Positions 1 through 5,926 of a DNA stretch of 12,781 bases are shown here, in pieces. The first letter of the stretch is position 1. Each line of letters begins with the position of its first letter. The DNA comes from MGBC163016 sp964469815 (lineage in GTDB: Bacteria; Actinomycetota; Coriobacteriia; Coriobacteriales; Eggerthellaceae), in contig CAYXZC010000054.1 of NCBI GenBank assembly GCA_964469815.1, positions 1 to 12,781 on the forward strand, written 5' to 3'. The translations under genes and the position numbers were made by a program. A model generated the notes under the pieces. The model was not told the DNA's origin and did no database searches. It worked only from the letters and a program-made list of their open reading frames with translations.

Positions 1-2
1 CC

Positions 3-44
3 GACGACGTGTACTTAGGTACACGAGGAGGTTTAGCAGGGTGA
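3..44 (+). CDS. Possible C-terminal end of an upstream gene (partial)
   Basis: Frame 3 is open from the window edge to a TGA at 42-44 and would encode the tail DDVYLGTRGGLAG. Its only support is that it is open and is followed about 35 nt later by a strong hairpin that could end its transcript. Thirteen codons are too few to identify a family. Another frame stays open to 133 but reads straight through the hairpin, which makes it less likely. An upstream gene on either strand is equally possible. Confidence 0.2.
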   Translation, partial: DDVYLGTRGGLAG

Positions 45-77
45 AGATGAACCGCTGGGGTGCCGCGCAGCGTCAAT

Positions 78-111
78 TCATTCCGAAAGCCGTCCAAGGC
101 TTTCGGAATGA
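78..111 (+). terminator. Strong 14-bp palindrome, probable terminator upstream of pyrG
   Basis: The arms at 78-91 and 98-111 pair perfectly over 14 bp around a 6-nt loop (92-97). The right arm contains GGCTTTCGGAATG. The following bases are only weakly T-rich (GGATATGTTT), so this is not a textbook intrinsic terminator, but the stem is long and lies in non-coding DNA between an upstream unit and the pyrG promoter region. The same GGCTTTCGGA core recurs in another palindrome at 5469-5495, so it may instead be a dispersed repeat. Confidence 0.5.
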
Positions 112-153
112 GGATATGTTTCATCGTTGTTAAACCCTGCATCTTGCGCTCAC

Positions 154-177
154 TTGACAAAACTCGGGACGTATAAT
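154..177 (+). promoter_or_regulatory. Candidate pyrG promoter with an unusually short spacer
   Basis: A perfect TTGACA (154-159) and a perfect TATAAT (172-177) lie upstream of pyrG, but only 12 nt separate them instead of the usual 16-18. With the TATAAT, a normally spaced -35 would be CTCACT (149-154). With the TTGACA, a later -10-like TAGAAG (179-184) would need a 19-nt spacer. A promoter is likely here because of its position, 130-150 nt ahead of the start codon, but which pair of hexamers is used cannot be decided by reading. Confidence 0.5.
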
Positions 178-305
178 GTAGAAGCGTTGAGAGTAGATGA
201 TCGCTATCTGTTCGAAGCGCATTCGATCTTTTCGCCGCTTTGTTCGTTCGCATCCATCGAACTCATCTGCAACACATTCTCAAAACGCGCAAGGAGCTCG
301 ATCAA

Positions 306-1910
306 ATGGCAAAATACATCTTCGTGACCGGCGGCGTTGTCTCATCTCTAGGAAAGGGGATCACCGCAGCCTCCCTTGGACATCTGCTCAAAGCTCGAGG
401 ATATAAGGTCACCATGCAGAAGATGGATCCCTACCTGAATGTGGATCCAGGCACGATGAGCCCGTTTCAGCATGGTGAGGTGTTCGTCACCGAAGATGGT
501 CACGAAGGAGACCTGGATCTTGGCCATTACGAGCGGTTCATCGATGAGAACCTTACCCGCGAATCGAACTTCACCCAAGGATCCATCTATCAGACATTGA
601 TCTCGCGAGAGCGACGGGGCGATTTCCTGGGCGGTACGGTGCAGGTCATCCCGCATGTCACAGAGGCCATCAAAGAGCGGCTAGTGCGCATCGCAGAGCA
701 ATCCGGTGCTGATATCGTCATCACGGAGATAGGCGGCACGATAGGCGATATCGAGTCGCTCCCATTCATCGAGGCGGCTCGCCAGTTCAAAAACGAACGT
801 CAACAAGGCGATGTGCTGTTCATCCATGTGACGCTCGTGCCATACATCGCTGCGGCGCATGAGGTGAAGACGAAGCCCACGCAGCATTCCGTCAAGGAGT
901 TGCGTTCGCTAGGCGTACAGCCGGACTTCATCGTCTGCCGTTCTGACCATGAGATATCCGATGGCGTCCGCGATAAGATCGCGCTATTCTGCGATGTGCC
1001 GGCAGAAGCCGTGCTTGCATGCGTGGATGCGCCATCCATATACGAAGTGCCCATCAGTCTGTACGAGCAGGGTTTCGATGCGATGGTCTTGAACAGGATA
1101 GGGCTTGCACCTAACAGAGCCGATCTGAGCGACCTTCGCAAGTTCTTGGAGGATTCTGCGAATTGCGACGGGCAGGTTGATATTGCCGTGGTCGGTAAAT
1201 ACGTCAGTCTTCCGGATGCGTATCTCTCAGTGGTCGAAGCACTGGGTCATGCCGGCGTTTTCCATGGCAAGCATGTTAACGTGCATCTAATAGATGGCGA
1301 GGAGCTCGATGGGGAAAACGCTCGCGACATCCTGGGAAAGATGGACGGCATCCTGGTTCCAGGCGGCTTTGGCAGCCGTGCGTTCGAGGGCAAGATAGAG
1401 GCTGCGAGATTCGCGCGTGAGAATGACATTCCCTATCTTGGGATATGCCTCGGGCTGCAAGCCGCTGTATGCGAGTTCGCTCGCAATGTTGCGGGAATGC
1501 CCGGTGCCACATCGGCCGAATTCGATGAGGATGCCGAATTCGCAGTGATCGATCTCATGCCCGAGCAGGAGGATATAGAGGATAAAGGCGGCACGATGCG
1601 CCTGGGAGCCTACCCGTGCAAGGTCGTGGAGAACACCAAGGCCGAGGCTGCCTATGGTGAGAACCTCGTCTATGAGAGGCATCGTCATCGTTTCGAGGTG
1701 AACAATGCCTATAGGGACGTCCTCACAGACAACGGGCTCGTGATCTCGGGTCTATCTCCTGATGGGCGCTTGGTCGAGATGGTGGAGATCGCGGATCACC
1801 CTTGGTTCGTCGCATCGCAAGGCCATCCTGAATTCAAGAGCCGCCCTCATAGGCCGCACCCTCTCTTCAAAGAGTTCATCGGTGCTTCTATAAGGAATAG
1901 GGAAAGCTAG
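306..1910 (+). CDS. pyrG: CTP synthase (glutamine-hydrolysing)
   Basis: CTP synthase converts UTP to CTP using ATP and ammonia released from glutamine, the last step of pyrimidine nucleotide synthesis, in the cytoplasm. The protein has 534 residues, normal for the family. The N-terminal synthetase domain shows FVTGGVVSSLGKG (residues 6-18), the DPYLNVDPGTMSP block with D71 in DLDLGHYERF, and E141 in TEIGGTIGDIES. The C-terminal class I glutaminase domain shows GGFGSR, the nucleophile C381 in GICLG, and H507/E509 in GHPEF. The start at ATG 306 is chosen because AAGGAG (291-296) lies 9 nt before it and the protein then begins MAKYIFVTGG as expected; the frame stays open upstream to 240 but that part is leader. 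No GGGC-type reiterative start or leader attenuator like that of Firmicute pyrG was seen. xerD follows after 10 nt, probably on the same transcript. Confidence 0.97.
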   Translation: MAKYIFVTGGVVSSLGKGITAASLGHLLKARGYKVTMQKMDPYLNVDPGTMSPFQHGEVFVTEDGHEGDLDLGHYERFIDENLTRESNFTQGSIYQTLISRERRGDFLGGTVQVIPHVTEAIKERLVRIAEQSGADIVITEIGGTIGDIESLPFIEAARQFKNERQQGDVLFIHVTLVPYIAAAHEVKTKPTQHSVKELRSLGVQPDFIVCRSDHEISDGVRDKIALFCDVPAEAVLACVDAPSIYEVPISLYEQGFDAMVLNRIGLAPNRADLSDLRKFLEDSANCDGQVDIAVVGKYVSLPDAYLSVVEALGHAGVFHGKHVNVHLIDGEELDGENARDILGKMDGILVPGGFGSRAFEGKIEAARFARENDIPYLGICLGLQAAVCEFARNVAGMPGATSAEFDEDAEFAVIDLMPEQEDIEDKGGTMRLGAYPCKVVENTKAEAAYGENLVYERHRHRFEVNNAYRDVLTDNGLVISGLSPDGRLVEMVEIADHPWFVASQGHPEFKSRPHRPHPLFKEFIGASIRNRES

Positions 1911-1920
1911 GTAGCACAGC

Positions 1921-2844
1921 ATGAAGATCGCTGATGCGATAGAGGAGTACATCATCTTCCTTAGGGTTGAGCGTGGATCGTCCGAGAATACCATCACGCA
2001 GTATTCGCGGGACCTCTCGCTGTATTCGGAGGATCTAGCGCGCAGCGGTAAAGAGGATGTGGATGACATAACCAGAGATGATGTGGTCAACTTCGAAGCC
2101 GATATAGTGAAGGCGGGTTATTCGCCAGCTACCGTGAAACGCAGGATCTCAGCTGTCAAGGGTCTTCATCGCTTCTTGATCCGCGAGGATATCACCGATA
2201 AGAATCCGGCGGACTCCATAAAGCTCCCGAAGATTCCTGACAGGCTTCCGGATGTTCTTTCGATAGATCAAGTGGGTCGCATGTTGGATATGCATACCGA
2301 TACCTCGAACACGGGTCTGCGTGATCGGGCACTATTGGAGGTGCTCTATGGCTGCGGGCTTCGTGCCAGCGAGATCTGCGGGTTGAACACCGAGGATATC
2401 TATCTGGAAGAAGGTTTTCTGCGCATCCTCGGAAAGGGATCGAAGGAGCGCATCACGCCGATATCAGGAGAGGCCATGAAGGCTCTCAAAAGGTATATGG
2501 ACGATGCGCGACCCGCTCTCAGCATGAAATCGCGTCTTCCCAAGGCAACGGACGTGAATGCGGTGTTCTTGAATGCTCGCGGAACGCGGCTCACCCGTCA
2601 AGGGCTTCATGCGATAGTGGCGAAGGCGGGAAGTGCGATAGGTGTCGATAATCTCCATCCGCATACGCTTCGCCATTCGTTCGCAACGCATATGCTCGAA
2701 GGGGGCGCCGATCTGCGCATCATCCAAGAGATATTGGGGCATTCGGATATATCGACCACGCAGATATACACGCATATCGATCGCACTCACATGATCGAGG
2801 AGTACCGGGCGGCCCACCCCAGACAGGGTGCGAAGAATAGATGA
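1921..2844 (+). CDS. xerD: Tyrosine recombinase XerD-like (site-specific, chromosome dimer resolution)
   Basis: This 307-residue protein is a core-type tyrosine recombinase. The N-terminal SAM-like DNA-binding domain (about 1-90) includes the typical ENTITQYSRDL stretch, and the catalytic domain (about 110-300) carries the full residue set: R148 in GCGLRASE, K172 in LGKGSKER, H248 and R251 in HPHTLRH, H274 in LGHSDISTT and the nucleophile Y283 in QIYTHID. Family members of this length act at the dif site with FtsK to resolve chromosome dimers. Whether this is a partner of a XerC or a single Xer cannot be told from the window; no dif-like site was recognised. It starts 10 nt after pyrG with only a weak AGG (1909-1911) as Shine-Dalgarno, which fits co-translation with pyrG. 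Nothing around it suggests a mobile element, so a role as an integron or phage integrase is unlikely. Confidence 0.9.
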   Translation: MKIADAIEEYIIFLRVERGSSENTITQYSRDLSLYSEDLARSGKEDVDDITRDDVVNFEADIVKAGYSPATVKRRISAVKGLHRFLIREDITDKNPADSIKLPKIPDRLPDVLSIDQVGRMLDMHTDTSNTGLRDRALLEVLYGCGLRASEICGLNTEDIYLEEGFLRILGKGSKERITPISGEAMKALKRYMDDARPALSMKSRLPKATDVNAVFLNARGTRLTRQGLHAIVAKAGSAIGVDNLHPHTLRHSFATHMLEGGADLRIIQEILGHSDISTTQIYTHIDRTHMIEEYRAAHPRQGAKNR

Positions 2845-3089
2845 TCGTTTTTCAGTTGACGCTGTGGTTGCCCCTAAAGGGATCGGACTCGCATCGCGGT
2901 CTACACCTGTCCTTGCTCCCTTGACTTGCAATGTTTCGCCCTTCACTCATTTATGGTGAAAACGGTTCTTGCGCTGGTGAGTCTTTGATAAGATATTACC
3001 TTGTGCGTTTCACATAGAATCGATGCGCCCGTCAACATCTTCTCGATGATCATGCGGGCAAAAGAGGATCTTGGAGATATAACGAAGAT
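2845..3089 (+). promoter_or_regulatory. xerD-lysC intergenic region with a weak candidate promoter
   Basis: These 245 nt separate the pyrG-xerD and lysC-asd units. A weak promoter-like pair is TTCTTG (2966-2971) and TAAGAT (2989-2994) with 17 nt between them; an isolated TTGACT at 2921-2926 has no good -10 behind it. GGAG at 3073-3076 lies 13 nt before the lysC ATG, a long but usable spacing. No lysine-riboswitch core sequence and no convincing terminator for xerD were seen. Confidence 0.3.
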
Positions 3090-4367
3090 ATGTCGTTGAT
3101 CGTTGCAAAATTCGGAGGCACTTCCGTCGCTTCGCCTGAGCGGATAAAGAACGTGGCGAAAAGGCTGATCTCCATCAAGGAGAACGGCGATGATGTCGTG
3201 GCTGTCGTGTCCGCTATGGGAAAGACCACCGACGAGCTGATGGGACTTGCCAATGCGGTCAACACCGATCCGCCCGCCCGTGAGCTCGACAGGCTGCTAT
3301 CCACCGGCGAGCAGGTGTCCATGACGCTATTGGCGCTTGCGCTCGAGGCTATGGGGCACAAGGCCATCAGCTTCACAGGACGACAGGCCGGCATCGAGAC
3401 GAACGGCATCCACAACAAGGCCAAGATCGTGCGCATCGATAACAAGCGCATCACCGATGCGCTGGATGAGGGCTACATTCCCATCGTTGCCGGATTTCAG
3501 GGGATCGATGCGAATGGCGACATAACGACGCTCGGGCGCGGAGGATCCGATACCACTGCTGTGGCTGTTGCGTGGGGAATAGGTGCCGATGTCTGCGAGA
3601 TCTACTCTGATGTGGACGGCGTCTACACCACAGATCCACGCATCTGCCCCCGTGCGCATAAGCTCGATTCGATCTCCTACGATGAGATGCTAGAGCTTTC
3701 CAGCGTTGGATCGGGCGTTCTCCAATCGCGTGCTGTGGAATTCGCCAAGAAATGGGGCGTCATCATCCATGCGCGCTCCGCATTCAGCGAGGCAAAGGGA
3801 ACTTATATCAAGGAGGAATCTGCTATGGAGCAGGCTGTCATCACCGGCATCGCGCATGATACATCCGAGATGAAGGTTACGATCCGCCGCTTGCCCGACA
3901 CCATAGGCGTTGCGGCGCGCATATTCTCCGCGCTTGCCGACAATATGGTGAACATGGATATGATCCTGCAGAACACATCCCTTGATGGGACGACCGATAT
4001 CTCTTTCACGTGCCCTGCAGCCGATCTTGGACGAGCGCGTGAGACGTTGGAGAAGATACTTCCCGAGGTTGGAGCGAACCAATTCGATGTTGATGAGGAT
4101 ATCGTGAAGATCAGCCTTGTCGGCACGGGGATGAAATCCTCTCCGGGGGTCTCTGCGCGCGCCTTCCGCACGATGGCGGACAACAACATCAATATCCAAG
4201 CCATCTCGACATCTCCGATCCGTCTTTCCATGGTGATCGAGGCATCGGAGGTCGATCGGGCGGTTCAGCTTCTGCATACCGCTTTCGAGCTTGATTCGGA
4301 CAGTATTTTCGAGGAAACGCAGCTATCGGCTGAAGAGATCGCCGATAAGATGAAGAAGGGAAGATGA
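3090..4367 (+). CDS. lysC: Aspartate kinase, alpha subunit (full length)
   Basis: Aspartokinase phosphorylates L-aspartate with ATP, the first committed step towards lysine, diaminopimelate, threonine and methionine. The protein has 425 residues, close to the 421 of Corynebacterium glutamicum LysC. The amino-acid kinase domain (about 1-240) shows KFGGTS (7-12), GRGGSDTT (149-156) and SDVDGVYTTDPR (173-184). Two ACT regulatory domains follow (about 265-340 and 345-410), containing QNTS and DGTTDISFTCP (299-309), the region where feedback-resistance mutations map in C. glutamicum. Compared with that protein the loop before DGTTD appears two residues shorter, and the position of its T311 is Ser305. 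The gene overlaps asd by 4 nt (ATGA), so the two enzymes are translationally coupled. An internal start at 3825 is likely to produce a beta subunit. Concerted control by lysine and threonine is known in the family but not shown here. Confidence 0.95.
   Translation: MSLIVAKFGGTSVASPERIKNVAKRLISIKENGDDVVAVVSAMGKTTDELMGLANAVNTDPPARELDRLLSTGEQVSMTLLALALEAMGHKAISFTGRQAGIETNGIHNKAKIVRIDNKRITDALDEGYIPIVAGFQGIDANGDITTLGRGGSDTTAVAVAWGIGADVCEIYSDVDGVYTTDPRICPRAHKLDSISYDEMLELSSVGSGVLQSRAVEFAKKWGVIIHARSAFSEAKGTYIKEESAMEQAVITGIAHDTSEMKVTIRRLPDTIGVAARIFSALADNMVNMDMILQNTSLDGTTDISFTCPAADLGRARETLEKILPEVGANQFDVDEDIVKISLVGTGMKSSPGVSARAFRTMADNNINIQAISTSPIRLSMVIEASEVDRAVQLLHTAFELDSDSIFEETQLSAEEIADKMKKGR
3825..4367 (+). 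CDS. lysC: Aspartate kinase beta subunit from an internal in-frame start
   Basis: Met246 of LysC (ATG 3825) is preceded by AAGGAGGA (3810-3817), the strongest Shine-Dalgarno in the window, 8 nt before the ATG. Initiation here would give a 180-residue protein made of the two ACT domains. In C. glutamicum and Bacillus relatives the lysC gene encodes alpha and beta subunits in the same frame, and the C. glutamicum beta subunit begins at the equivalent methionine just before the ACT region (MEEAVLTGVA there, MEQAVITGIA here). The expected enzyme is an alpha2beta2 tetramer in which the beta chains help bind the feedback inhibitors. The Shine-Dalgarno is seen directly; expression of the product is inferred. 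Confidence 0.7.
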   Translation: MEQAVITGIAHDTSEMKVTIRRLPDTIGVAARIFSALADNMVNMDMILQNTSLDGTTDISFTCPAADLGRARETLEKILPEVGANQFDVDEDIVKISLVGTGMKSSPGVSARAFRTMADNNINIQAISTSPIRLSMVIEASEVDRAVQLLHTAFELDSDSIFEETQLSAEEIADKMKKGR

Positions 4368-5419
4368 TCATGTGGGATAGGCCTATGCCGGCGCGTCCGG
4401 TCGTTGCGGTTGCAGGAGCGACCGGTGCTGTAGGACAGGAATTCCTCAAGGTTCTCCACGATGTTGATTTTCCTGCCAGCAAAGTGGTGGCGCTCGCTTC
4501 TGCTAGATCTGCGGGAAAGACTGTGGATTTCGAAGGTTGTGGGGATGTCCCTGCAGGTAAGCTCACAGTGCAGGAGATGACCCCGGAATCCTTCGAGGGG
4601 GTTGATATCGCGCTGTTCTCCGCGGGAGCTGGTGTTTCCAAGCAGATGCGCGATGCGGTTGTGGCGGCAGGCGCGGTCATGATCGACAATTCGAGCGCAT
4701 TTCGTATGGATGAGGATGTTCCGCTCGTGGTGCCCGAGGTCAATCCGCAGGATGTGCAGTGGCATTCAGGGGTTATCGCGAACCCGAACTGCTCGACCAT
4801 CCAGATGGTCGTGGCTTTGAAGCCGTTGTATGATCTTAGCCGCATAAAGCGCGTTGTGGTCTCAACATATCAGGCGGCAAGCGGAGCAGGGGCGCCAGCG
4901 ATGGCTGAGCTCTACGATCAGACACGCGATTTCTTGGACGGAAAGTCCGATGATGAGCTTGTGGTGAGCGCATTCCAGCACAGGATAGCGTTCAATTGCA
5001 TCCCCCATATAGATGTATTCCTGGATGATGGATCCACTAAAGAGGAATGGAAGATGGTCGTTGAGACCAAGAAGATACTGGGCGATGATGATCTTGATGT
5101 GTTCGCCACCTGCGTGCGCGTACCGGTGCTTCGCTGCCATGGTGAGGCTATCAATGTGGAGTTCGAAGGGGAAGTAAGCGTGGACGAGGCTCGCCGCGCC
5201 CTTGAGGAGGCTCCCGGAGTTGTCGTGATGGACGATCCTAGTAACAATGAATACCCGATGCCCGGGCTTCTCGCGACGACCGATGGCACATACGTTGGCC
5301 GTCTTCGCAAGGATCCGTCCGTGGAACACGGGCTTGCCTTCTGGGATGTTGCAGACCAGATCCGCAAAGGCGCAGCGCTCAACGCTGTGCAGATCGCTCA
5401 GTTGCTGCTTCCGCTTTAG
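4364..5419 (+). CDS. asd: Aspartate-semialdehyde dehydrogenase
   Basis: The enzyme reduces beta-aspartyl phosphate, the product of LysC, to aspartate semialdehyde with NADPH. The 351-residue protein has the N-terminal NADP-binding loop GATGAVGQ (18-25), the phosphate-binding segment DNSSAFR (108-114), the active-site nucleophile C143 in NPNCSTIQ, the acyl-binding GAGAPAMAEL region and the catalytic H259 in VLRCHGEA. The ATG at 4364 overlaps the lysC stop as ATGA. A second in-frame ATG at 4370 is also possible and is better spaced (9 nt) from AAGGG (4356-4360); the difference is two residues. The operon with lysC explains the shared regulation. A hairpin at 5438-5459 probably ends the transcript. 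Confidence 0.95.
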   Translation: MIMWDRPMPARPVVAVAGATGAVGQEFLKVLHDVDFPASKVVALASARSAGKTVDFEGCGDVPAGKLTVQEMTPESFEGVDIALFSAGAGVSKQMRDAVVAAGAVMIDNSSAFRMDEDVPLVVPEVNPQDVQWHSGVIANPNCSTIQMVVALKPLYDLSRIKRVVVSTYQAASGAGAPAMAELYDQTRDFLDGKSDDELVVSAFQHRIAFNCIPHIDVFLDDGSTKEEWKMVVETKKILGDDDLDVFATCVRVPVLRCHGEAINVEFEGEVSVDEARRALEEAPGVVVMDDPSNNEYPMPGLLATTDGTYVGRLRKDPSVEHGLAFWDVADQIRKGAALNAVQIAQLLLPL

Positions 5420-5437
5420 ATATACGGATAGATCCGA

Positions 5438-5465
5438 AGCGTCATCTCAAGATGATGCTCCTTTC
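5438..5465 (+). terminator. Probable intrinsic terminator of lysC-asd
   Basis: The arms at 5438-5446 (AGCGTCATC) and 5451-5459 (GATGATGCT) pair over 9 bp with one G-T wobble around the tetraloop TCAA. They start 18 nt after the asd stop codon and are followed by CCTTTC. The T-tract is short, so efficiency may be modest. Confidence 0.6.
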
Positions 5466-5468
5466 AGT

Positions 5469-5495
5469 TCCGAGAGCCTATATCAGGCTTTCGGA
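5469..5495 (+). repeat. 11-bp palindrome sharing its core with the one at 78-111
   Basis: The arms at 5469-5479 and 5485-5495 pair over 11 bp with one G-T wobble around a 5-nt loop ATATC. The right arm AGGCTTTCGGA matches the right arm of the palindrome at 98-107 (GGCTTTCGGA). It directly follows the asd terminator and has no T-tract, so it may back up that terminator or be a copy of a small dispersed palindromic repeat. Confidence 0.45.
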
Positions 5496-5651
5496 TAGGG
5501 TCGACACGACGCGATACGAAGCGCGATCCGTCCTCATGCCATGGGGATCTCGTATGCCTTATCGGAAAAGACAACTGTCCTTCTACGTGTTCCATATCAC
5601 AATATTGCCTGTTCAAGATCATTTTCACAACATCTTTACAAAAGCGGCTGG

Positions 5652-5686
5652 TTGTGGAGCAATTATGTTCACAATGTTCTTGCTCC
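5652..5686. promoter_or_regulatory. Inverted repeats in the AT-rich asd-nlpC spacer
   Basis: Two overlapping inverted repeats are present. TTGTG (5652-5656) and CACAA (5670-5674) are separated by 13 nt, and GGAGCAA (5656-5662) and TTGCTCC (5680-5686) by 17 nt. The surrounding stretch from about 5575 to 5760 is clearly richer in A and T than the genes. They could be a regulator-binding site for the downstream hydrolase gene. No regulator family can be named. Confidence 0.3.
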
Positions 5687-5707
5687 GTGAATTCGATTTC
5701 GCAGAAT

Positions 5708-5716
5708 TGTGGATAA
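5708..5716 (-). promoter_or_regulatory. Perfect DnaA box
   Basis: TGTGGATAA is the exact complement of the consensus DnaA box TTATCCACA. It lies in the AT-rich part of the 500-nt spacer between asd and the NlpC/P60 gene. Only imperfect relatives with two mismatches lie nearby (for example TGTGGAGCA at 5653-5661 and ATGTTCACA at 5665-5673), and no origin-associated gene is in the window, so a replication origin is not claimed. An isolated box may titrate DnaA or act in transcription control, or may be chance. Confidence 0.35.
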
Positions 5717-5769
5717 CGCTGCATTTCGGTAGTCAAACCGTCATCTTTTCATAACCTAATCGTTGCAAG

Positions 5770-5905
5770 TCGACCCATCGACGTGCTTCCGAGCCTTTCG
5801 GATCTTTGAGATCTGATTCGGAATCGGATGGATAACGTCATCTGCAGCGCCTTTGCAGACGGAGTGGGTCGAAGCATCCATCAGATCATGTGATCGGAGG
5901 GATGC
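5770..5905 (+). ncRNA. Candidate structured leader RNA of the NlpC/P60 gene
   Basis: Five helices read by eye fit together without conflict. P1 pairs TCGACCCA (5770-5777) with TGGGTCGA (5865-5872). Inside it lie an arm of P2 (5780-5784 with 5835-5839), P3 (TTCCGA 5787-5792 with TCGGAA 5818-5823) and P4 (5798-5805 with 5809-5816, one wobble, loop TTG), and a separate hairpin P5 (TCTGCA 5841-5846 with TGCAGA 5854-5859). Together they make a three-way junction. Just downstream GCATCC (5874-5879) can pair with GGATGC (5900-5905), covering part of the GGAGGG Shine-Dalgarno-like sequence at 5896-5901. This layout resembles a sensor domain plus a ribosome-site-masking platform. It does not show the conserved sequences expected of the c-di-AMP (ydaO) riboswitch, which often controls such hydrolases, nor of other classes that were considered. 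Confidence 0.4.
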
Positions 5906-5926
5906 GCTAAATGCTCTCGCAAGGCG

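Noticed and set aside
180..300. Attenuator hairpin in the pyrG leader (GATCG ... CGATC followed by TTTT near 198-234)
   Set aside because: The stem is only 5 bp with a loop of about 20 nt, and no GGGC start like that of Firmicute pyrG is seen.
1921..2844. Integrase of a mobile element rather than XerD
   Set aside because: Its length, full set of core residues and coupling to pyrG fit a chromosomal Xer recombinase, and no attachment site or mobile genes are adjacent.
2845..3089. Lysine riboswitch or leader attenuator before lysC
   Set aside because: No conserved lysine-riboswitch core and no terminator hairpin with a T-tract could be found in these 245 nt.
5700..5720. Replication origin around the DnaA box
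   Set aside because: Only one perfect box is present and no dnaA, dnaN, gidA, parA or similar neighbour is in the window.
5452..5754. A 100-codon plus-strand open frame in the asd-nlpC spacer
   Set aside because: It starts within the asd terminator, crosses a palindrome and the DnaA box, and has no convincing ribosome site or domain.
5770..5905. c-di-AMP (ydaO/yuaA) riboswitch upstream of the NlpC/P60 gene
   Set aside because: The gene context fits, but the conserved GGGGGA-type and GGGUGAAU-type segments of that class were not found in the leader, so only an unclassified structure is claimed.
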